From assembly GCF_020405205.1 (NCBI RefSeq), contig NZ_CP084469.1:248001-312000 (forward strand): 64,000 nucleotides of DNA. The letters run 5' to 3'. Each line of letters opens with the position of its first letter. Position 1 is the stretch's first letter. Origin of the DNA: Natrinema salinisoli. Its GTDB lineage: Archaea > Halobacteriota > Halobacteria > Halobacteriales > Natrialbaceae. The notes beneath the pieces are model-generated. The model was not told the origin of the DNA, did no database searches, and saw nothing but the letters and a program-made list of their open reading frames with translations. Both the position numbers and the translations under genes were made by a program. Positions 51,859 through 63,755 of the stretch are shown here, piece by piece.

Positions 51859-53697
51859 TCAGTAACTGCGCTCTTTCGGCTCGTAGGTCTTGTTCTGGCC
51901 CTCGAGGATAACCGGGCGGTAGAAGATCGAGGGTTCGCCGTCGTCCCAGGAGATGAGGGTGTGCTTGAGCCACTCCTCGTCCTTGCGCTCCTGGTGTTCC
52001 TTGCGCCAGTGGGCGCCGCGGAACTCGTCGCGCACGAGTGCGCCGAGCGCGATGGACTCCGCGACGTCGATCAGGTTCCGCGTCTCGATCGTCTGCTGGA
52101 GGTCCGTGTTGAACGTCCGCGAGGGGTCGTCCACGTAGACGTCCTGGTACTCCTGGCGGCACTCGCGGATGATCTCGAGCGCCTTCTTGACGCCCTCTTC
52201 CGTGCGGAAGACGTTGACGTAGTCGGTCATCGCTTTCTGGAGCTTCGCGCGGATTTCGGCGTGCTGGACGCCGTCTTCCTTGTCCATCAGACGGTCGACG
52301 CGCTCGCGTGCGGTTTCGACGGTTCGTTCGAGGATACCCTCGGGGTCGGCAGTGACGCCGCCGTCCGCGGCGACGCCGCCGGTCGCGTCGAGTCCCGCTT
52401 CGCCCGGTGCGACCGGAAGCTCGGTCTCGGTCTCGTCCTCGACGTCGTCGCCGTAGCCGGTCCGGATCTTCGGCTCGCCGAGGTCGTCGCCGGCGGCGTG
52501 GCGGCCGGCGCGCTTCCCGAAGACGATCAGTTCCGGCAGGGCGTTCCCGCCGAGGCGGTTGCCGCCGTGGACGGAGACGCAGGCACACTCACCGGCGGCG
52601 TAGAGGCCGTCGACACAGGTCTGGCCGTTCTCGTCGACCTCGATGCCGCCCATCGCGTAGTGCTGGCCGGGCTTGACCGGCATCGGCTCGACGAGGCCGT
52701 CGACGCCCTCGAAGTCCTCCGCGAGGTGGAGGATGTTCTCGAGGCGGTCCATGATGCGGTCCTCACCGAGGTGGCGCATGTCGAGGTGGACGTACTCGTC
52801 CTCGACGCCGCGTCCCTCGTCGACTTCGGTGAGTTCGGCGCGTGCGACGACGTCGCGCGAGGCGAGTTCGCCCGAGTTGTTCGCGTAGCCGTGCTCGAAC
52901 ATGAACCGCTCGCCCTCGCTGTTGTAGAGGATACCGCCTTCCCCGCGGACACCCTCGGAAATGAGGACGCCCGTCGAGGGCAGCGAGGTCGGGTGGAACT
53001 GGATGAACTCCATGTCCTCGAGCGGCGCGCCCGCGCGATAGGCCATCGCGTGGCCGTCGCCGGTACAGGAGACGGCGTTGGTAGTGTGATCGAAGGCCTG
53101 TCCGGGGCCGCCGGTCGCGAGGACGACTCCCTGGTTCGCTTTGAAGCCCTCGATGGTGCCGGACTGAACGTCGTACGCGACGACGCCGTGGCACTCGCGG
53201 TCGTTGGGGTCCGCCTCGTCGGTCGTCGCGAGGTTCATCACGTACCACTCGTCGTAGACCTGAATGCCCCGTTTGACGACCTGCTCGTACATCGTGTGCA
53301 GCAGGTGGTGGCCGGTTTCGGCGCCGGCGTACGTGGTCCGCGGGTACGAGAGCCCGCCGAACGGGCGCTGGGAGACGCGGCCGTCCTCCTCGCGGGAGAA
53401 CGGCATCCCCCAGTGCTCGAGGTTGATCGTCTCTTCGGGGGCGTCCTGAGCGAGGGTCTCGACCGCCGGCGCGTCGCCGAGGTAGTCCGACCCCTTCATC
53501 GTGTCGTAGGCGTGGAGTTCCCAGTCGTCGCCCTCCTGGAGTGCGGCGTTGATGCCACCCTCGGCCGCGCCGGTGTGGCTGCGGACGGGGTGGAGCTTCG
53601 TGACCATCGCCACGTCGGCTCCCGCTTCGTGCGCTGCGATCGCGGCCCGGAGGCCGGCGCCGCCGGCGCCGACCACGATAACGTCGTGTTCGTACAT
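51859..53697 (-). CDS. sdhA: Succinate dehydrogenase flavoprotein subunit
   Basis: Protein of 612 residues. The FAD-binding GAGGAGLRAA is near the N-terminus, and His41 in SHTGAAEGG is the covalent FAD attachment position. Substrate-site segments HPTSLPSTG and the Arg in GGNRLGGNALPEL are typical. It oxidises succinate to fumarate in the TCA cycle and passes electrons to the iron-sulfur subunit at the membrane. A C-terminal insert around residues 435-470 is acidic. Last of sdhCDBA. Confidence 0.95.
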   Translation of the reverse strand: MYEHDVIVVGAGGAGLRAAIAAHEAGADVAMVTKLHPVRSHTGAAEGGINAALQEGDDWELHAYDTMKGSDYLGDAPAVETLAQDAPEETINLEHWGMPFSREEDGRVSQRPFGGLSYPRTTYAGAETGHHLLHTMYEQVVKRGIQVYDEWYVMNLATTDEADPNDRECHGVVAYDVQSGTIEGFKANQGVVLATGGPGQAFDHTTNAVSCTGDGHAMAYRAGAPLEDMEFIQFHPTSLPSTGVLISEGVRGEGGILYNSEGERFMFEHGYANNSGELASRDVVARAELTEVDEGRGVEDEYVHLDMRHLGEDRIMDRLENILHLAEDFEGVDGLVEPMPVKPGQHYAMGGIEVDENGQTCVDGLYAAGECACVSVHGGNRLGGNALPELIVFGKRAGRHAAGDDLGEPKIRTGYGDDVEDETETELPVAPGEAGLDATGGVAADGGVTADPEGILERTVETARERVDRLMDKEDGVQHAEIRAKLQKAMTDYVNVFRTEEGVKKALEIIRECRQEYQDVYVDDPSRTFNTDLQQTIETRNLIDVAESIALGALVRDEFRGAHWRKEHQERKDEEWLKHTLISWDDGEPSIFYRPVILEGQNKTYEPKERSY

Positions 53698-53700
53698 GAA

Positions 53701-54573
53701 TTACCAGAATTTCAGGTTTTTCTTGACTGCTTCCCGCTTGAGCTCCTGAATGTGCTCGGTGAGCGGAATGTCTTTCGGACACACCTCGGTACAGGAGAAC
53801 TGCGTCTGGCACCGCCAGACGCCGTGTTCCTGCTCGAGAATGCGGAGTCGGTGCTCTTTGATTTCCTCGCCCTCGCGGTCGTCCATCGCGAACTTGTAAG
53901 CCTTGTTGATCGCCGCGGGGCCCAGATACTCGTTGTCGCCGGCCGCGATGTTACAGGAGGACATACACGCACCACACCAGATACACCGCGAGGACATCTT
54001 GATCTTCTCGCGATTCTCGGGGCTCTGGCGTTGCTCTTCGAGCGCGTCCGTCTCGGGCGTGTCCTCGTCCTGGAAGTACGGCTCGACCGCGTGCATCTGG
54101 TCGTAGAAGTGGTCCATGTCGACGACCAGGTCCTTGACGACTTCCTGATGGGGCAGCGGCTCGATGCGGACCGGCTGCTCGAGGTCCGAGATCTGCGTCT
54201 TGCAGCCCAGTCGCTGCTTGCCGTTGACGAAGAAGGCGTCGGAGCCGCAGACGGCCTGCCGACAGGAGTGACGGAAGGTGAGCGAGGAGTCGTACTCGTC
54301 GCGGGCGTACATGACGGAGTCGAGCACCGTCATCCCCTTCGTGAACGGGACGTGGAAGTCGTCGAAGCGGGGTTCCTGCTTGTCCGCCACTTCGGGGTCG
54401 TAGCGGAACACCTTGATGTGGACCGTCTCCCCCTCGAGTTCGGCCTCCTTTTCGGCGTGTTCCTCGACCATGCCGCCGCCTTTCTGCTCCTCGGCCGCCG
54501 GCGACTCGGCGCCTTTCATCTCCGGGTCTTCCGGTGCTTCTTGACTTTCGGGTTCGGCTTGTTGTGTGCTCAT
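53701..54573 (-). CDS. sdhB: Succinate dehydrogenase iron-sulfur subunit
   Basis: Protein of 290 residues. The ferredoxin-type 2Fe-2S motif HSCRQAVCGSDAFFVNG (with a further Cys in RLGC), then CIWCGACMSSC and CTEVCP for the other clusters. Residues 1-50 are an acidic Glu-rich extension beyond usual SdhB. It carries electrons from SdhA to the membrane subunits. Three bases separate it from sdhA. Confidence 0.95.
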   Translation of the reverse strand: MSTQQAEPESQEAPEDPEMKGAESPAAEEQKGGGMVEEHAEKEAELEGETVHIKVFRYDPEVADKQEPRFDDFHVPFTKGMTVLDSVMYARDEYDSSLTFRHSCRQAVCGSDAFFVNGKQRLGCKTQISDLEQPVRIEPLPHQEVVKDLVVDMDHFYDQMHAVEPYFQDEDTPETDALEEQRQSPENREKIKMSSRCIWCGACMSSCNIAAGDNEYLGPAAINKAYKFAMDDREGEEIKEHRLRILEQEHGVWRCQTQFSCTEVCPKDIPLTEHIQELKREAVKKNLKFW

Positions 54574-54574
54574 A

Positions 54575-54940
54575 TTAGATCATCCCCGACATCGTCAGTG
54601 CGACGTAGGTTCCCTGGGCGATGAGTCCGACACTGGCAAGGGCCAACACTGCCAGCACTGCCTTCTTCTGGGTGCCCTCTAACCCCTGATTGACCAGCGC
54701 GTTGTAGACGCCGTTGACGCCGTGGAACGTGGCGGTGATCAGGAACAGGACCATCGTCAACAGGTATCCAACGTTCTCCATTCTGGCCTGAGTACCCAAG
54801 AACGTTACCTCGTACGCGTGGTTGACGAAGTGCAGGAGGAAGAAGTGGAAGGCGAGAACGACCACCAGAAACGCCGCGGTGACCCGCTGGAGGAACCAGC
54901 GCGTGCCGCCGGGCGTAAAGGAGGAGTACTGTTCTGCCAT
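54575..54940 (-). CDS. sdhD: Succinate dehydrogenase membrane subunit SdhD
   Basis: Protein of 121 residues with three membrane helices (about 18-40, 57-80 and 95-118). The first carries FHFFLLHFVNHAYEV and the second ITATFHGVNGVYN, whose His residues may take part in haem or quinone binding. The ATG overlaps the sdhC stop by one base, and the gene ends two bases before sdhB. The position between sdhC and sdhB defines it. Confidence 0.88.
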   Translation of the reverse strand: MAEQYSSFTPGGTRWFLQRVTAAFLVVVLAFHFFLLHFVNHAYEVTFLGTQARMENVGYLLTMVLFLITATFHGVNGVYNALVNQGLEGTQKKAVLAVLALASVGLIAQGTYVALTMSGMI

Positions 54941-55365
54941 TAGAGGGACACCCCGGTCAGGAAGGTCGGAACGCTCGCGACGGTGATCGCACCCGTCAAC
55001 ACGAGCGAGGCGTAGAAACTCTTGTCCTGTGCCTCGAGTCCGACCCCGAGGTCGACCATCAGCAGGCGGAGGCCGTTCAGGATGTGGAAGACGGCCACCG
55101 CGAGCAGGCCGACCTCGAGCAGTCGGATGAGGAACAGACCCTCGAGCCCCTGCAGCGTCGTGGTGTACACGTCCGACTCTGCCATAATTGCAGCTTCGTT
55201 CCCCGCTGCGCCGATAGACGTACTCAGCACGGCGATGTGGGTGAACAGGTAGCCGATCAGCATCCACCCGGTGAACTTGTGGAAGATCCACGCCCACATG
55301 CCGGCCGAGAACTCCTTCCAGCGACCGAAGTCCTCGATGAGGCCGCGATTGTAAGACTGACTCAT
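54940..55365 (-). CDS. sdhC: Succinate dehydrogenase cytochrome b subunit SdhC
   Basis: Protein of 141 residues with three membrane helices. The first has [20 protein letters not shown], the SdhC signature; the second contains [13 protein letters not shown] with the conserved His for haem b. It anchors the complex and reduces quinone together with SdhD. First gene of the operon; a TATA-like GATAAAAG at about 55408-55416 (minus strand) lies roughly 45 bases upstream of the ATG. Confidence 0.92.
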   Translation of the reverse strand: MSQSYNRGLIEDFGRWKEFSAGMWAWIFHKFTGWMLIGYLFTHIAVLSTSIGAAGNEAAIMAESDVYTTTLQGLEGLFLIRLLEVGLLAVAVFHILNGLRLLMVDLGVGLEAQDKSFYASLVLTGAITVASVPTFLTGVSL

Positions 55366-55528
55366 ACTCTCATATGGACCGTTTGACCGTGGCGGTATAG
55401 AAGTTACTTTTATCTCTCCTAGCAGGCCTTCGGTGCGGTCGAATAGAGACGGAAAACAACCAGTTCGCGCTGCAAACTCCCGAATTGGTTCGGGAGTGGT
55501 CGTCCGATCGGTCGACGACCGGGTCGGG

Positions 55529-56611
55529 TCAGTCGTCTTGCCGGAGGTCCGACCGCGACCGCTCGGTGGTACGCTCGCGCTCGAGCGCCGTGAGCGTGTC
55601 CGGCGAGAGCCCGACGAGGTGACAGAGCGGGTTTCCCGGGTAGACGACGGGATTCTCGAGAACGCCGACGATGAGGCCGGTGAAGGGAGCCTCGACGGTG
55701 ACGATGTCGTCCTCTTCCTTGAACGGGTTCGTGATGGTACAGATGACTTCGCCCTCCTCGACGAGCGCGCCGCGGCCGCGTTTCATGTCGACTATGCCGC
55801 CGGCGTCCGCGCGGAGCCACGTCTTCTCGTCGTCGTCGTCGATGACGGTCCGCCAGCCGGGCCAGTGGACGGATGACTCGTGGTGGCACCCGAACTCGGC
55901 GAGCACGCTCGCGACGCCCGTGAGCGCGCGGTCGATCAGCCGCCGCTGGAACCGGTGGGCTTCGCCCATCTCGACGGTGATCGTCGGGATCCCGTCTTCG
56001 GTCGCCTCCCGACGGAGCGTTCCCGAGGGCCCCTCGCCCGCGATGATGACGTTGGAACTGAACGCCTTGGCGAGTCTTTCGACGCCCGGTTCCTCTATGT
56101 TCGCCCGGACGTGGAGCATGTTCGTTCGCCCGCGCGTCGACGTGTGGAAGTCGATCCCGAGATCGCAGGGCTCGATGAAGTTCGTGTATATCTGATGGGC
56201 CATCCGTCTGGCGCTGGTCGACCCCTCGCGACCGGGGAACGACCGGTTCAGGTCCCGATCGTAGATCGGAAGGTACCGCTCCTGTGCGAGGAAACCGGGG
56301 ACGTTCATTACCGGCAGGCAGACGAGCGTCCCGTGAAGCACCGAGTGATCCCAGTCGTGGGCGACCTCGCGGACGACCTCGATCCCGTTGAGTTCGTCGC
56401 CGTGGGCCGCCGCCGAGAGGAAGACCGTCGGTCCCGGATGTTCGCCGTTGATCACCGTCACGGGGATTCTGACCGGGTCCCCGAGATACGTCTCGCTGAT
56501 ACCGTATCGAATGTTCGCCGACTCGCCGGGATCGACCCGACCGCCGTTGTACGTGAACGCGGCGGACTCGCCCGACTGGTCGGGTGGCCGTGTCGCTTCG
56601 TCGTCGCTCAT
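55529..56611 (-). CDS. Succinylglutamate desuccinylase/aspartoacylase-family deacylase
   Basis: Protein of 360 residues in the M14-like AstE/AspA zinc family. Zinc ligands: His70 and Glu73 ([10 protein letters not shown]) and His156 ([10 protein letters not shown]); the DLNRSFPG segment and the catalytic Glu in TVEMGEAH are also present. The C-terminal 100 residues form a beta-rich domain ([18 protein letters not shown]) like that of related proteins. It cleaves N-acyl or isopeptide-type amide bonds; substrate unknown. Families like this often occur with RimK ligases, and a RimK-RimB fusion lies 3 kb downstream. Confidence 0.85.
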   Translation of the reverse strand: MSDDEATRPPDQSGESAAFTYNGGRVDPGESANIRYGISETYLGDPVRIPVTVINGEHPGPTVFLSAAAHGDELNGIEVVREVAHDWDHSVLHGTLVCLPVMNVPGFLAQERYLPIYDRDLNRSFPGREGSTSARRMAHQIYTNFIEPCDLGIDFHTSTRGRTNMLHVRANIEEPGVERLAKAFSSNVIIAGEGPSGTLRREATEDGIPTITVEMGEAHRFQRRLIDRALTGVASVLAEFGCHHESSVHWPGWRTVIDDDDEKTWLRADAGGIVDMKRGRGALVEEGEVICTITNPFKEEDDIVTVEAPFTGLIVGVLENPVVYPGNPLCHLVGLSPDTLTALERERTTERSRSDLRQDD

Positions 56612-56795
56612 ACGACGTTCTCCGGCGGCACCACCGTGAATGTTCTCCCTTCAGTTTCTCGAGGACGTTCCAGCGCGTAGCCCCGAGCCATTCTACGCTA
56701 CTTTTCGCGGAGAAAACCGGTTTTCCCCCGACACCGTCGATCAATATCCGGGACTGTGGGCATACGTTTTGTATCTGGCTGTGCTATGGACACCC

Positions 56796-57548
56796 ATGGA
56801 GATTCGCCACGCAACCGACTCGGACGCCGACGCGATTCGCTCGATCGCCCACGATTCGCTCAACTCGACGTACACGGACTTCCTCGAGGAGGAGACCATC
56901 GACGAGGCGATCGAGCAATGGTACGGCGACTCGCTCACCGACGAGCTGGCGGACGACCACACCCTCTTCTTGATCGTCGAACGCGACGGCGAGATTGCCG
57001 GGTTCTCCCAGAGCGAGCTAGTCGGCCAGCACCCAAGTACCGGCCACCTCCTCTGGTTACACGTCCACCCCGATCACCGCGGCGACGCGACCGGCGTGCG
57101 ATTGCTCGTCCACACTCGCGAAACGTTACTCGAGGAGGGTGCGGACGGGATTCGGTGCTTCGTCCTCGCGGACAACGAGGGCGGTAACGAGTTCTACCGG
57201 GCCCACGGCTTCAACCAGGCCGACCAGCGCGAGGTCGAGATCGGATCGGAGACGTTTACCGAGAACATCTACGTCGAAGGCGACCTCGAGGACGGCGGGG
57301 AGTGGGGTGCGGTCGACGAAGTCGCGGCCGACGGCGAGACGATCTACGTGAGCTACGGTGAGGCGACCCGCGGCACGCAGTCGCCGTTTTACACGGCCTA
57401 CGAGAGCCCGGATCGGAACGACATATACGCGTGGTTCTGCGGGAACTGCGACTCCGTCGACAACGCGATGGATGCGATGGGTCGGATCGAGTGTAACAAG
57501 TGTGGCAACCGACGGAAAGCGACCCGCTGGGACGCGTCGTATCTCTAG
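56796..57548 (+). CDS. GNAT acetyltransferase with C-terminal zinc ribbon
   Basis: Protein of 250 residues. The ATG at 56796 starts the GNAT domain (EIRHATDSDADAIRSIA); the frame runs upstream to 56640 but that part overlaps the divergent promoter region. The acetyl-CoA loop is LHVHPDHRGDATGVRLL at about 82-98, followed by NEGGNEFYRAHGF. A second segment (about 150-205) precedes a zinc ribbon, CGNC...CNKCG at about 210-235 (DUF5816-like). The ribbon may bind nucleic acid or protein. Acceptor unknown. Confidence 0.8.
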   Translation: MEIRHATDSDADAIRSIAHDSLNSTYTDFLEEETIDEAIEQWYGDSLTDELADDHTLFLIVERDGEIAGFSQSELVGQHPSTGHLLWLHVHPDHRGDATGVRLLVHTRETLLEEGADGIRCFVLADNEGGNEFYRAHGFNQADQREVEIGSETFTENIYVEGDLEDGGEWGAVDEVAADGETIYVSYGEATRGTQSPFYTAYESPDRNDIYAWFCGNCDSVDNAMDAMGRIECNKCGNRRKATRWDASYL

Positions 57549-57957
57549 ACGCACGAAACCATCGTCCTCGGTCCCTGCGTCCGGCCGCGGATAGCGAGTG
57601 ACGGTTTCGGTCGACGCTTCCCCTCGAATCGAGCGATCGCCAGCAACCGGTCGGCAACTGTAGTTATCGAAGCTTGCGTCTCTATCTCTCGTCACTGAGT
57701 ATCAGTATTGACTATCTGTACGGGCTGATTTCGAGGATTTGAACGGCGATACAGGAGAATCATCGGTCGCCCGGCTCTGCCGGTCCGGTTCGTCGGGATC
57801 GCGTATCGAGAAGAACCCCACTGGCAGTTCTGTTGGGGCCGGTTTCGGGCTGTTGTCTCCCCATTACAATCCTTCGCTCGCTCGAGTCTCCATCTACGTT
57901 GGTCGCGCTCGCCCCTGGCGGCAGTCGGTCACGAGTGTCTCATCCCCCACACCGAGT
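57549..57957. other. Intergenic stretch, no gene seen
   Basis: About 410 bases before the flippase gene. The flippase frame is open back to 57739, but this part is not protein-like and lacks membrane segments, so it is treated as untranslated. No tRNA or repeat was found. Confidence 0.4.
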
Positions 57958-59427
57958 ATGAACAGAGCGGATCACATCGTCGACGGCTTCAAGGCAACGC
58001 TCCTCGCGCGCGGGATCTACATGATCTCGAGTGCGTTGTTGATGTTCGTTCTGGCACGGTACCTGCTCGAACCGGGCGGGTACGGTGCGCTGTACTGGGC
58101 GATCGGGGTGTTGACCATTATCCAGTTATTTGCCGATCTGGGACTCAGCAAGTCCGTCGCGCGGTACATCTCGGAGTACCGCGAGACGGACCCTGGTCAG
58201 GTTCCGTATCTGATCAGGTCCGTGATTACGGCCAAGATCGTCCTCCTCACCGTCGTCGGGTACGTCCTGTTGCTCTTTCACGAGCAGATCGCGACCGCGC
58301 TCGGCGATCCGGGAGCGGCACCGTTTCTCGCCGCGGGCGTGATTTATCTCGTCGTCTTCTCGCTCAGCACCTTCGCGCAGGTGGCGTTTCAGGGGTTCAA
58401 TCACCTCGGCTACAGCGCGCTCGTTCAGGCGGTCAGCGGGACCGGTCGGTTCCTCTTCGCCGTCGCCTTCGTGCTCGCCGGCCTCGGTGCGCTCGGCGCA
58501 TTCTTCGGGTACATCGTCGGCTACGCTATCTCCGCTACCCTCGGCATCGGCATCCTCTACTACGGCTTCGTCCGGAAACACGAGAGGGCCGACGAGTACG
58601 AGGAGGGCCTCTCCCGGCGGCTCATCGAGTACAGCGTCCCGCTGACGGCCACCCGGAGCGCGAACGTTATCGACAAGCAGATCGACATCGTGCTGGTCGG
58701 AGTCTTTCTCAACCCCGCCGCCGTCGCCTTCTACACCCTCGCAAAGCAGATTTCGGACTTCGTGCTCGCCCCCGCGGAGTCGCTCGGGTTCACCATCTCG
58801 CCGAACTTCGGCGAACAAAAGGCCGCCGACCAACTCGAGGAGGCCAGACGGATCTACGAGACGTCGTTGACGAACGTCCTGTTGCTGTACATCCCGGCGG
58901 CCGTCGGGCTCGCCATCGTCGCCGGTCCGTTCCTGACGCTGGTGTTCGGAAGCGACTACGCGGCAGCCGTGCCCGTGCTACAGGTACTCGCCGGGTTCGT
59001 CGTGTTGCAGGCGATCACGAACCTGACCAGCGACAGTCTGGACTATCTCGGGCGCGCTCGAGCGCGCGCCGTCGCGAAGGGCGGAACGGCCGTCGCCAAT
59101 TTCGGGCTGAACATCCTCCTGATTCCGACCATCGGCGTGGTCGGCGCTGCGATCGCGACGGTGGCGACCCACTCGGTGTACGTCGCGGTGAACCTCTACA
59201 TCGTCCACACCGAACTCGAGTTGAACGTGCGTCGGATCGCCCGCACGACGGGACTCGTCTGCGGGATCACCGGCGTGATGGCGGTGGCCGTGTTGCTGGT
59301 GACGCCGCTGGTCTCGAGCCTGTTCATGCTGGTCGGCGCGATCGCCGTCGGGACGATCACCTGGGGCGTACTGGCGGTGATGAGCGGGCTGGTCGACCCG
59401 GGGCAGGTACGGTCCGTCATCGGCTGA
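57958..59427 (+). CDS. Polysaccharide or lipid-linked oligosaccharide flippase
   Basis: Protein of 489 residues with about fourteen membrane helices. Wzx/PST features: FKATLLARGIYMISSALLMF, LLEPGGYGALYWAIGV, then LTATRSANVIDKQIDIVLVG and APAESLGFTISPNFGEQK. It lies in GC-rich core DNA, distinct from the island flippase at 41876-43417, with which it shares only the family. In haloarchaea related proteins (AglR type) act in N-glycosylation. No glycosyltransferase is adjacent. Confidence 0.85.
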   Translation: MNRADHIVDGFKATLLARGIYMISSALLMFVLARYLLEPGGYGALYWAIGVLTIIQLFADLGLSKSVARYISEYRETDPGQVPYLIRSVITAKIVLLTVVGYVLLLFHEQIATALGDPGAAPFLAAGVIYLVVFSLSTFAQVAFQGFNHLGYSALVQAVSGTGRFLFAVAFVLAGLGALGAFFGYIVGYAISATLGIGILYYGFVRKHERADEYEEGLSRRLIEYSVPLTATRSANVIDKQIDIVLVGVFLNPAAVAFYTLAKQISDFVLAPAESLGFTISPNFGEQKAADQLEEARRIYETSLTNVLLLYIPAAVGLAIVAGPFLTLVFGSDYAAAVPVLQVLAGFVVLQAITNLTSDSLDYLGRARARAVAKGGTAVANFGLNILLIPTIGVVGAAIATVATHSVYVAVNLYIVHTELELNVRRIARTTGLVCGITGVMAVAVLLVTPLVSSLFMLVGAIAVGTITWGVLAVMSGLVDPGQVRSVIG

Positions 59428-59485
59428 ACCGATTCGCTCCTGCCGTATTCCTATCGTTCACTCAACCGAAATCGAAGGAACTGCC

Positions 59486-59496
59486 AATACTTATCC
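59486..59496 (+). promoter_or_regulatory. TATA-like box of the RimK-RimB gene
   Basis: AATACTTATCC is centred about 27 bases before the ATG at 59519, consistent with a leaderless transcript. Confidence 0.5.
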
Positions 59497-59518
59497 GACG
59501 GCTCAGTGTCTAGTCCGT

Positions 59519-60862
59519 ATGGTCGGTGCCGATCCCGTGACTGTCGGGGTATTGAGTCTTCATACGAGCAAGGAAACCAAGGCGATTCTCAACGCCGTCG
59601 AGGATCTCGGACACGATTCCGAGTGGCTTCGAGCGGAGAACACGTCGATCAGCGTCGCGGACGGCAGTCCCGTCCTCGAGCCCGACGTCGACGTGATCGC
59701 GAACCGAATGCTGCTCTCGAACACCGAACAGCCCGCGGAAGAGCTCGGACTCGCGAACACGTTCTCCCAGCTCGTGCCGACGCTCAACGAGCCAAGCGCA
59801 GTGTTGACGGCGATCCACAAGCTTTCGACGGCGTCCGCGCTGGCGGGGAACGACATCCGGACGCCCGACGTCACGCTCGCGCTCAGCGGCGACCGATTGC
59901 GGGCCGCACGGGATCGGTACGGTGAAGAAGCGGTGTACAAGACCGCGATCGGAACGCACGGGGGCGGGACCTGGAAAGTCGGCCCCGACGATCCGATCAA
60001 CGCGAAGGTGGGCAACCGCTACGCCTTCCTGCAGGAACTCGTCGATCAGGAGGACGTCCGCCACCGCGACCTCCGCGTCTACGTCGTCGGCGGCGAGGTC
60101 GTCGCAGCGATGTACCGCTACGCGCCGGACAACGACTGGCGAACCAACGTCGCGCTCGGCGGCTCCGTCGAGGACGCGACCGACGACCTCCCCGAGGAAG
60201 CCGCCGAGATGGCCCGTCGCGCGGCCGACGTCGTCGGCCTCGACTACGCCGGCGTCGACCTCGTCGAGGGCGACGAGGGCTGGTTCGTCCTCGAAGTCAA
60301 CCCGACGGCGGGGTTCAAGGGACTCTACGAGGCGACGCAGGTGAGCCCGGCACCGTACATCGCCAAACTGGCGATCGAACGCGCGGGCGGCGAGGTGGAC
60401 GAGGACCGCGTCCGAGATACTTCCAACGTCCTCGACGACTCCCGACCGGCGGCCCAGCCCCCAGAGGCGATCACGAGCGATACGGAACCGGCCGTGATCG
60501 GCTACACCGAGGAGGTCGTCCTCTCCGGAACGAGCGGCTCGAAGTCGGTGCTCGCGAAGTCCGACACCGGCGCGACGCGGACGAGCATCGACACCAGCCT
60601 CGCCGCCGACATCGGTGCCGGGCCGATCAAGTCCATCACGCGCATCCGATCCGGCAGCAGCAAACAGTCGAAGAGCCGGCCGGTCGTCGACGTCGTCGTC
60701 GGCGTCGGCGGCAACCAGCACACCGTCACTGCCAGCGTCGAGGACCGGAGTCACATGGATTACCCCGTCTTGCTCGGCCGCGACATTCTGGGGAACTACC
60801 AGGTCGACGTGAGCCGCCGCATTGATAGCGACGCCAGTGATACGCCCGAAGAGGAGGAGTAA
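59519..60862 (+). CDS. RimK-like ATP-grasp ligase fused to RimB-like aspartic/zinc protease domain
   Basis: Protein of 447 residues. Residues about 95-290 form the RimK ATP-grasp: Lys141 in VYKTAIGTHGGGTWKV and the metal-binding LEVNPTAG (Glu259, Asn261). Residues about 322-435 match the RimB/DUF785 retropepsin-like family: SDTGATRTSID with Asp349, and YPVLLGRDILGNYQVD. ATP-grasp RimK enzymes add glutamate or other amino acids to proteins or cofactors; RimB-type domains are putative proteases. The fusion places ligase and protease on one chain. Acts in the cytoplasm; substrate unknown. Ends in an acidic EEEE tail. Confidence 0.85.
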   Translation: MVGADPVTVGVLSLHTSKETKAILNAVEDLGHDSEWLRAENTSISVADGSPVLEPDVDVIANRMLLSNTEQPAEELGLANTFSQLVPTLNEPSAVLTAIHKLSTASALAGNDIRTPDVTLALSGDRLRAARDRYGEEAVYKTAIGTHGGGTWKVGPDDPINAKVGNRYAFLQELVDQEDVRHRDLRVYVVGGEVVAAMYRYAPDNDWRTNVALGGSVEDATDDLPEEAAEMARRAADVVGLDYAGVDLVEGDEGWFVLEVNPTAGFKGLYEATQVSPAPYIAKLAIERAGGEVDEDRVRDTSNVLDDSRPAAQPPEAITSDTEPAVIGYTEEVVLSGTSGSKSVLAKSDTGATRTSIDTSLAADIGAGPIKSITRIRSGSSKQSKSRPVVDVVVGVGGNQHTVTASVEDRSHMDYPVLLGRDILGNYQVDVSRRIDSDASDTPEEEE

Positions 60863-60926
60863 TCGACCGGGCGATTCGGGGTAGCTCTCGAGACGGTGGT
60901 TCGTTACGTATCGCCATCGGTACCGG

Positions 60927-60938
60927 TTATTTTATTGA
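60927..60938 (+). promoter_or_regulatory. TATA-like box of the small PRC-barrel gene
   Basis: GTTATTTTATTG is centred about 28 bases before the ATG at 60963, again the spacing of a leaderless haloarchaeal transcript. Confidence 0.5.
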
Positions 60939-60962
60939 CTCGTCTCGCGAACACCGACTCGC

Positions 60963-61217
60963 ATGACGACGGTCCTCGCCTCCACGCTCTCCGAGACGCC
61001 AGTGATGAGATCCGATGGGGTGGAACTCGGCACGGTTCACACCATTACGATGAACGTCGAAACGGGTGAGCTCGAACGGTTGCTCGTCACGCCGACGACG
61101 GACGATCTCCGAGCGGTCGGCACGAACGACGACGGGAAAATCGTCGTCCCGGCCCGCTGTATGAGCGACCTCGACGATTACCTGGTCGTCGATCTGACGA
61201 AGCGCGACTCGGGGTGA
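60963..61217 (+). CDS. PRC-barrel domain protein
   Basis: Protein of 84 residues forming one PRC-barrel: TLSETPVMRSDGVELGTVHT, ETGELERLLVTPT and KIVVPARCMSDLDDYLVVDL. Small PRC-barrel proteins are common in haloarchaea; some bind RNA-processing or cell-division partners (CdpB-like). Which partner applies here is not evident. Single gene with its own TATA-like box. Confidence 0.85.
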   Translation: MTTVLASTLSETPVMRSDGVELGTVHTITMNVETGELERLLVTPTTDDLRAVGTNDDGKIVVPARCMSDLDDYLVVDLTKRDSG

Positions 61218-63666
<2,449 letters not shown>

Positions 63667-63755
63667 TCGAGTGTGCGTACCGACGCGGATCGCACAGCAG
63701 TCACTGATCGCTTTCGCCGGCCGATCCCCGCCCGATCGGAACGGTTCCCGGGCGA

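Noticed and set aside
51961-54624. 887-codon open frame antisense to sdhA and sdhB
   Set aside because: Shadow frame from GC-rich codon bias; no recognisable domain, while the sdh genes on the other strand are unmistakable.
59510-60754. 414-codon frame antisense to the RimK-RimB gene
   Set aside because: No protein motif; the plus-strand frame contains the ATP-grasp and retropepsin signatures.
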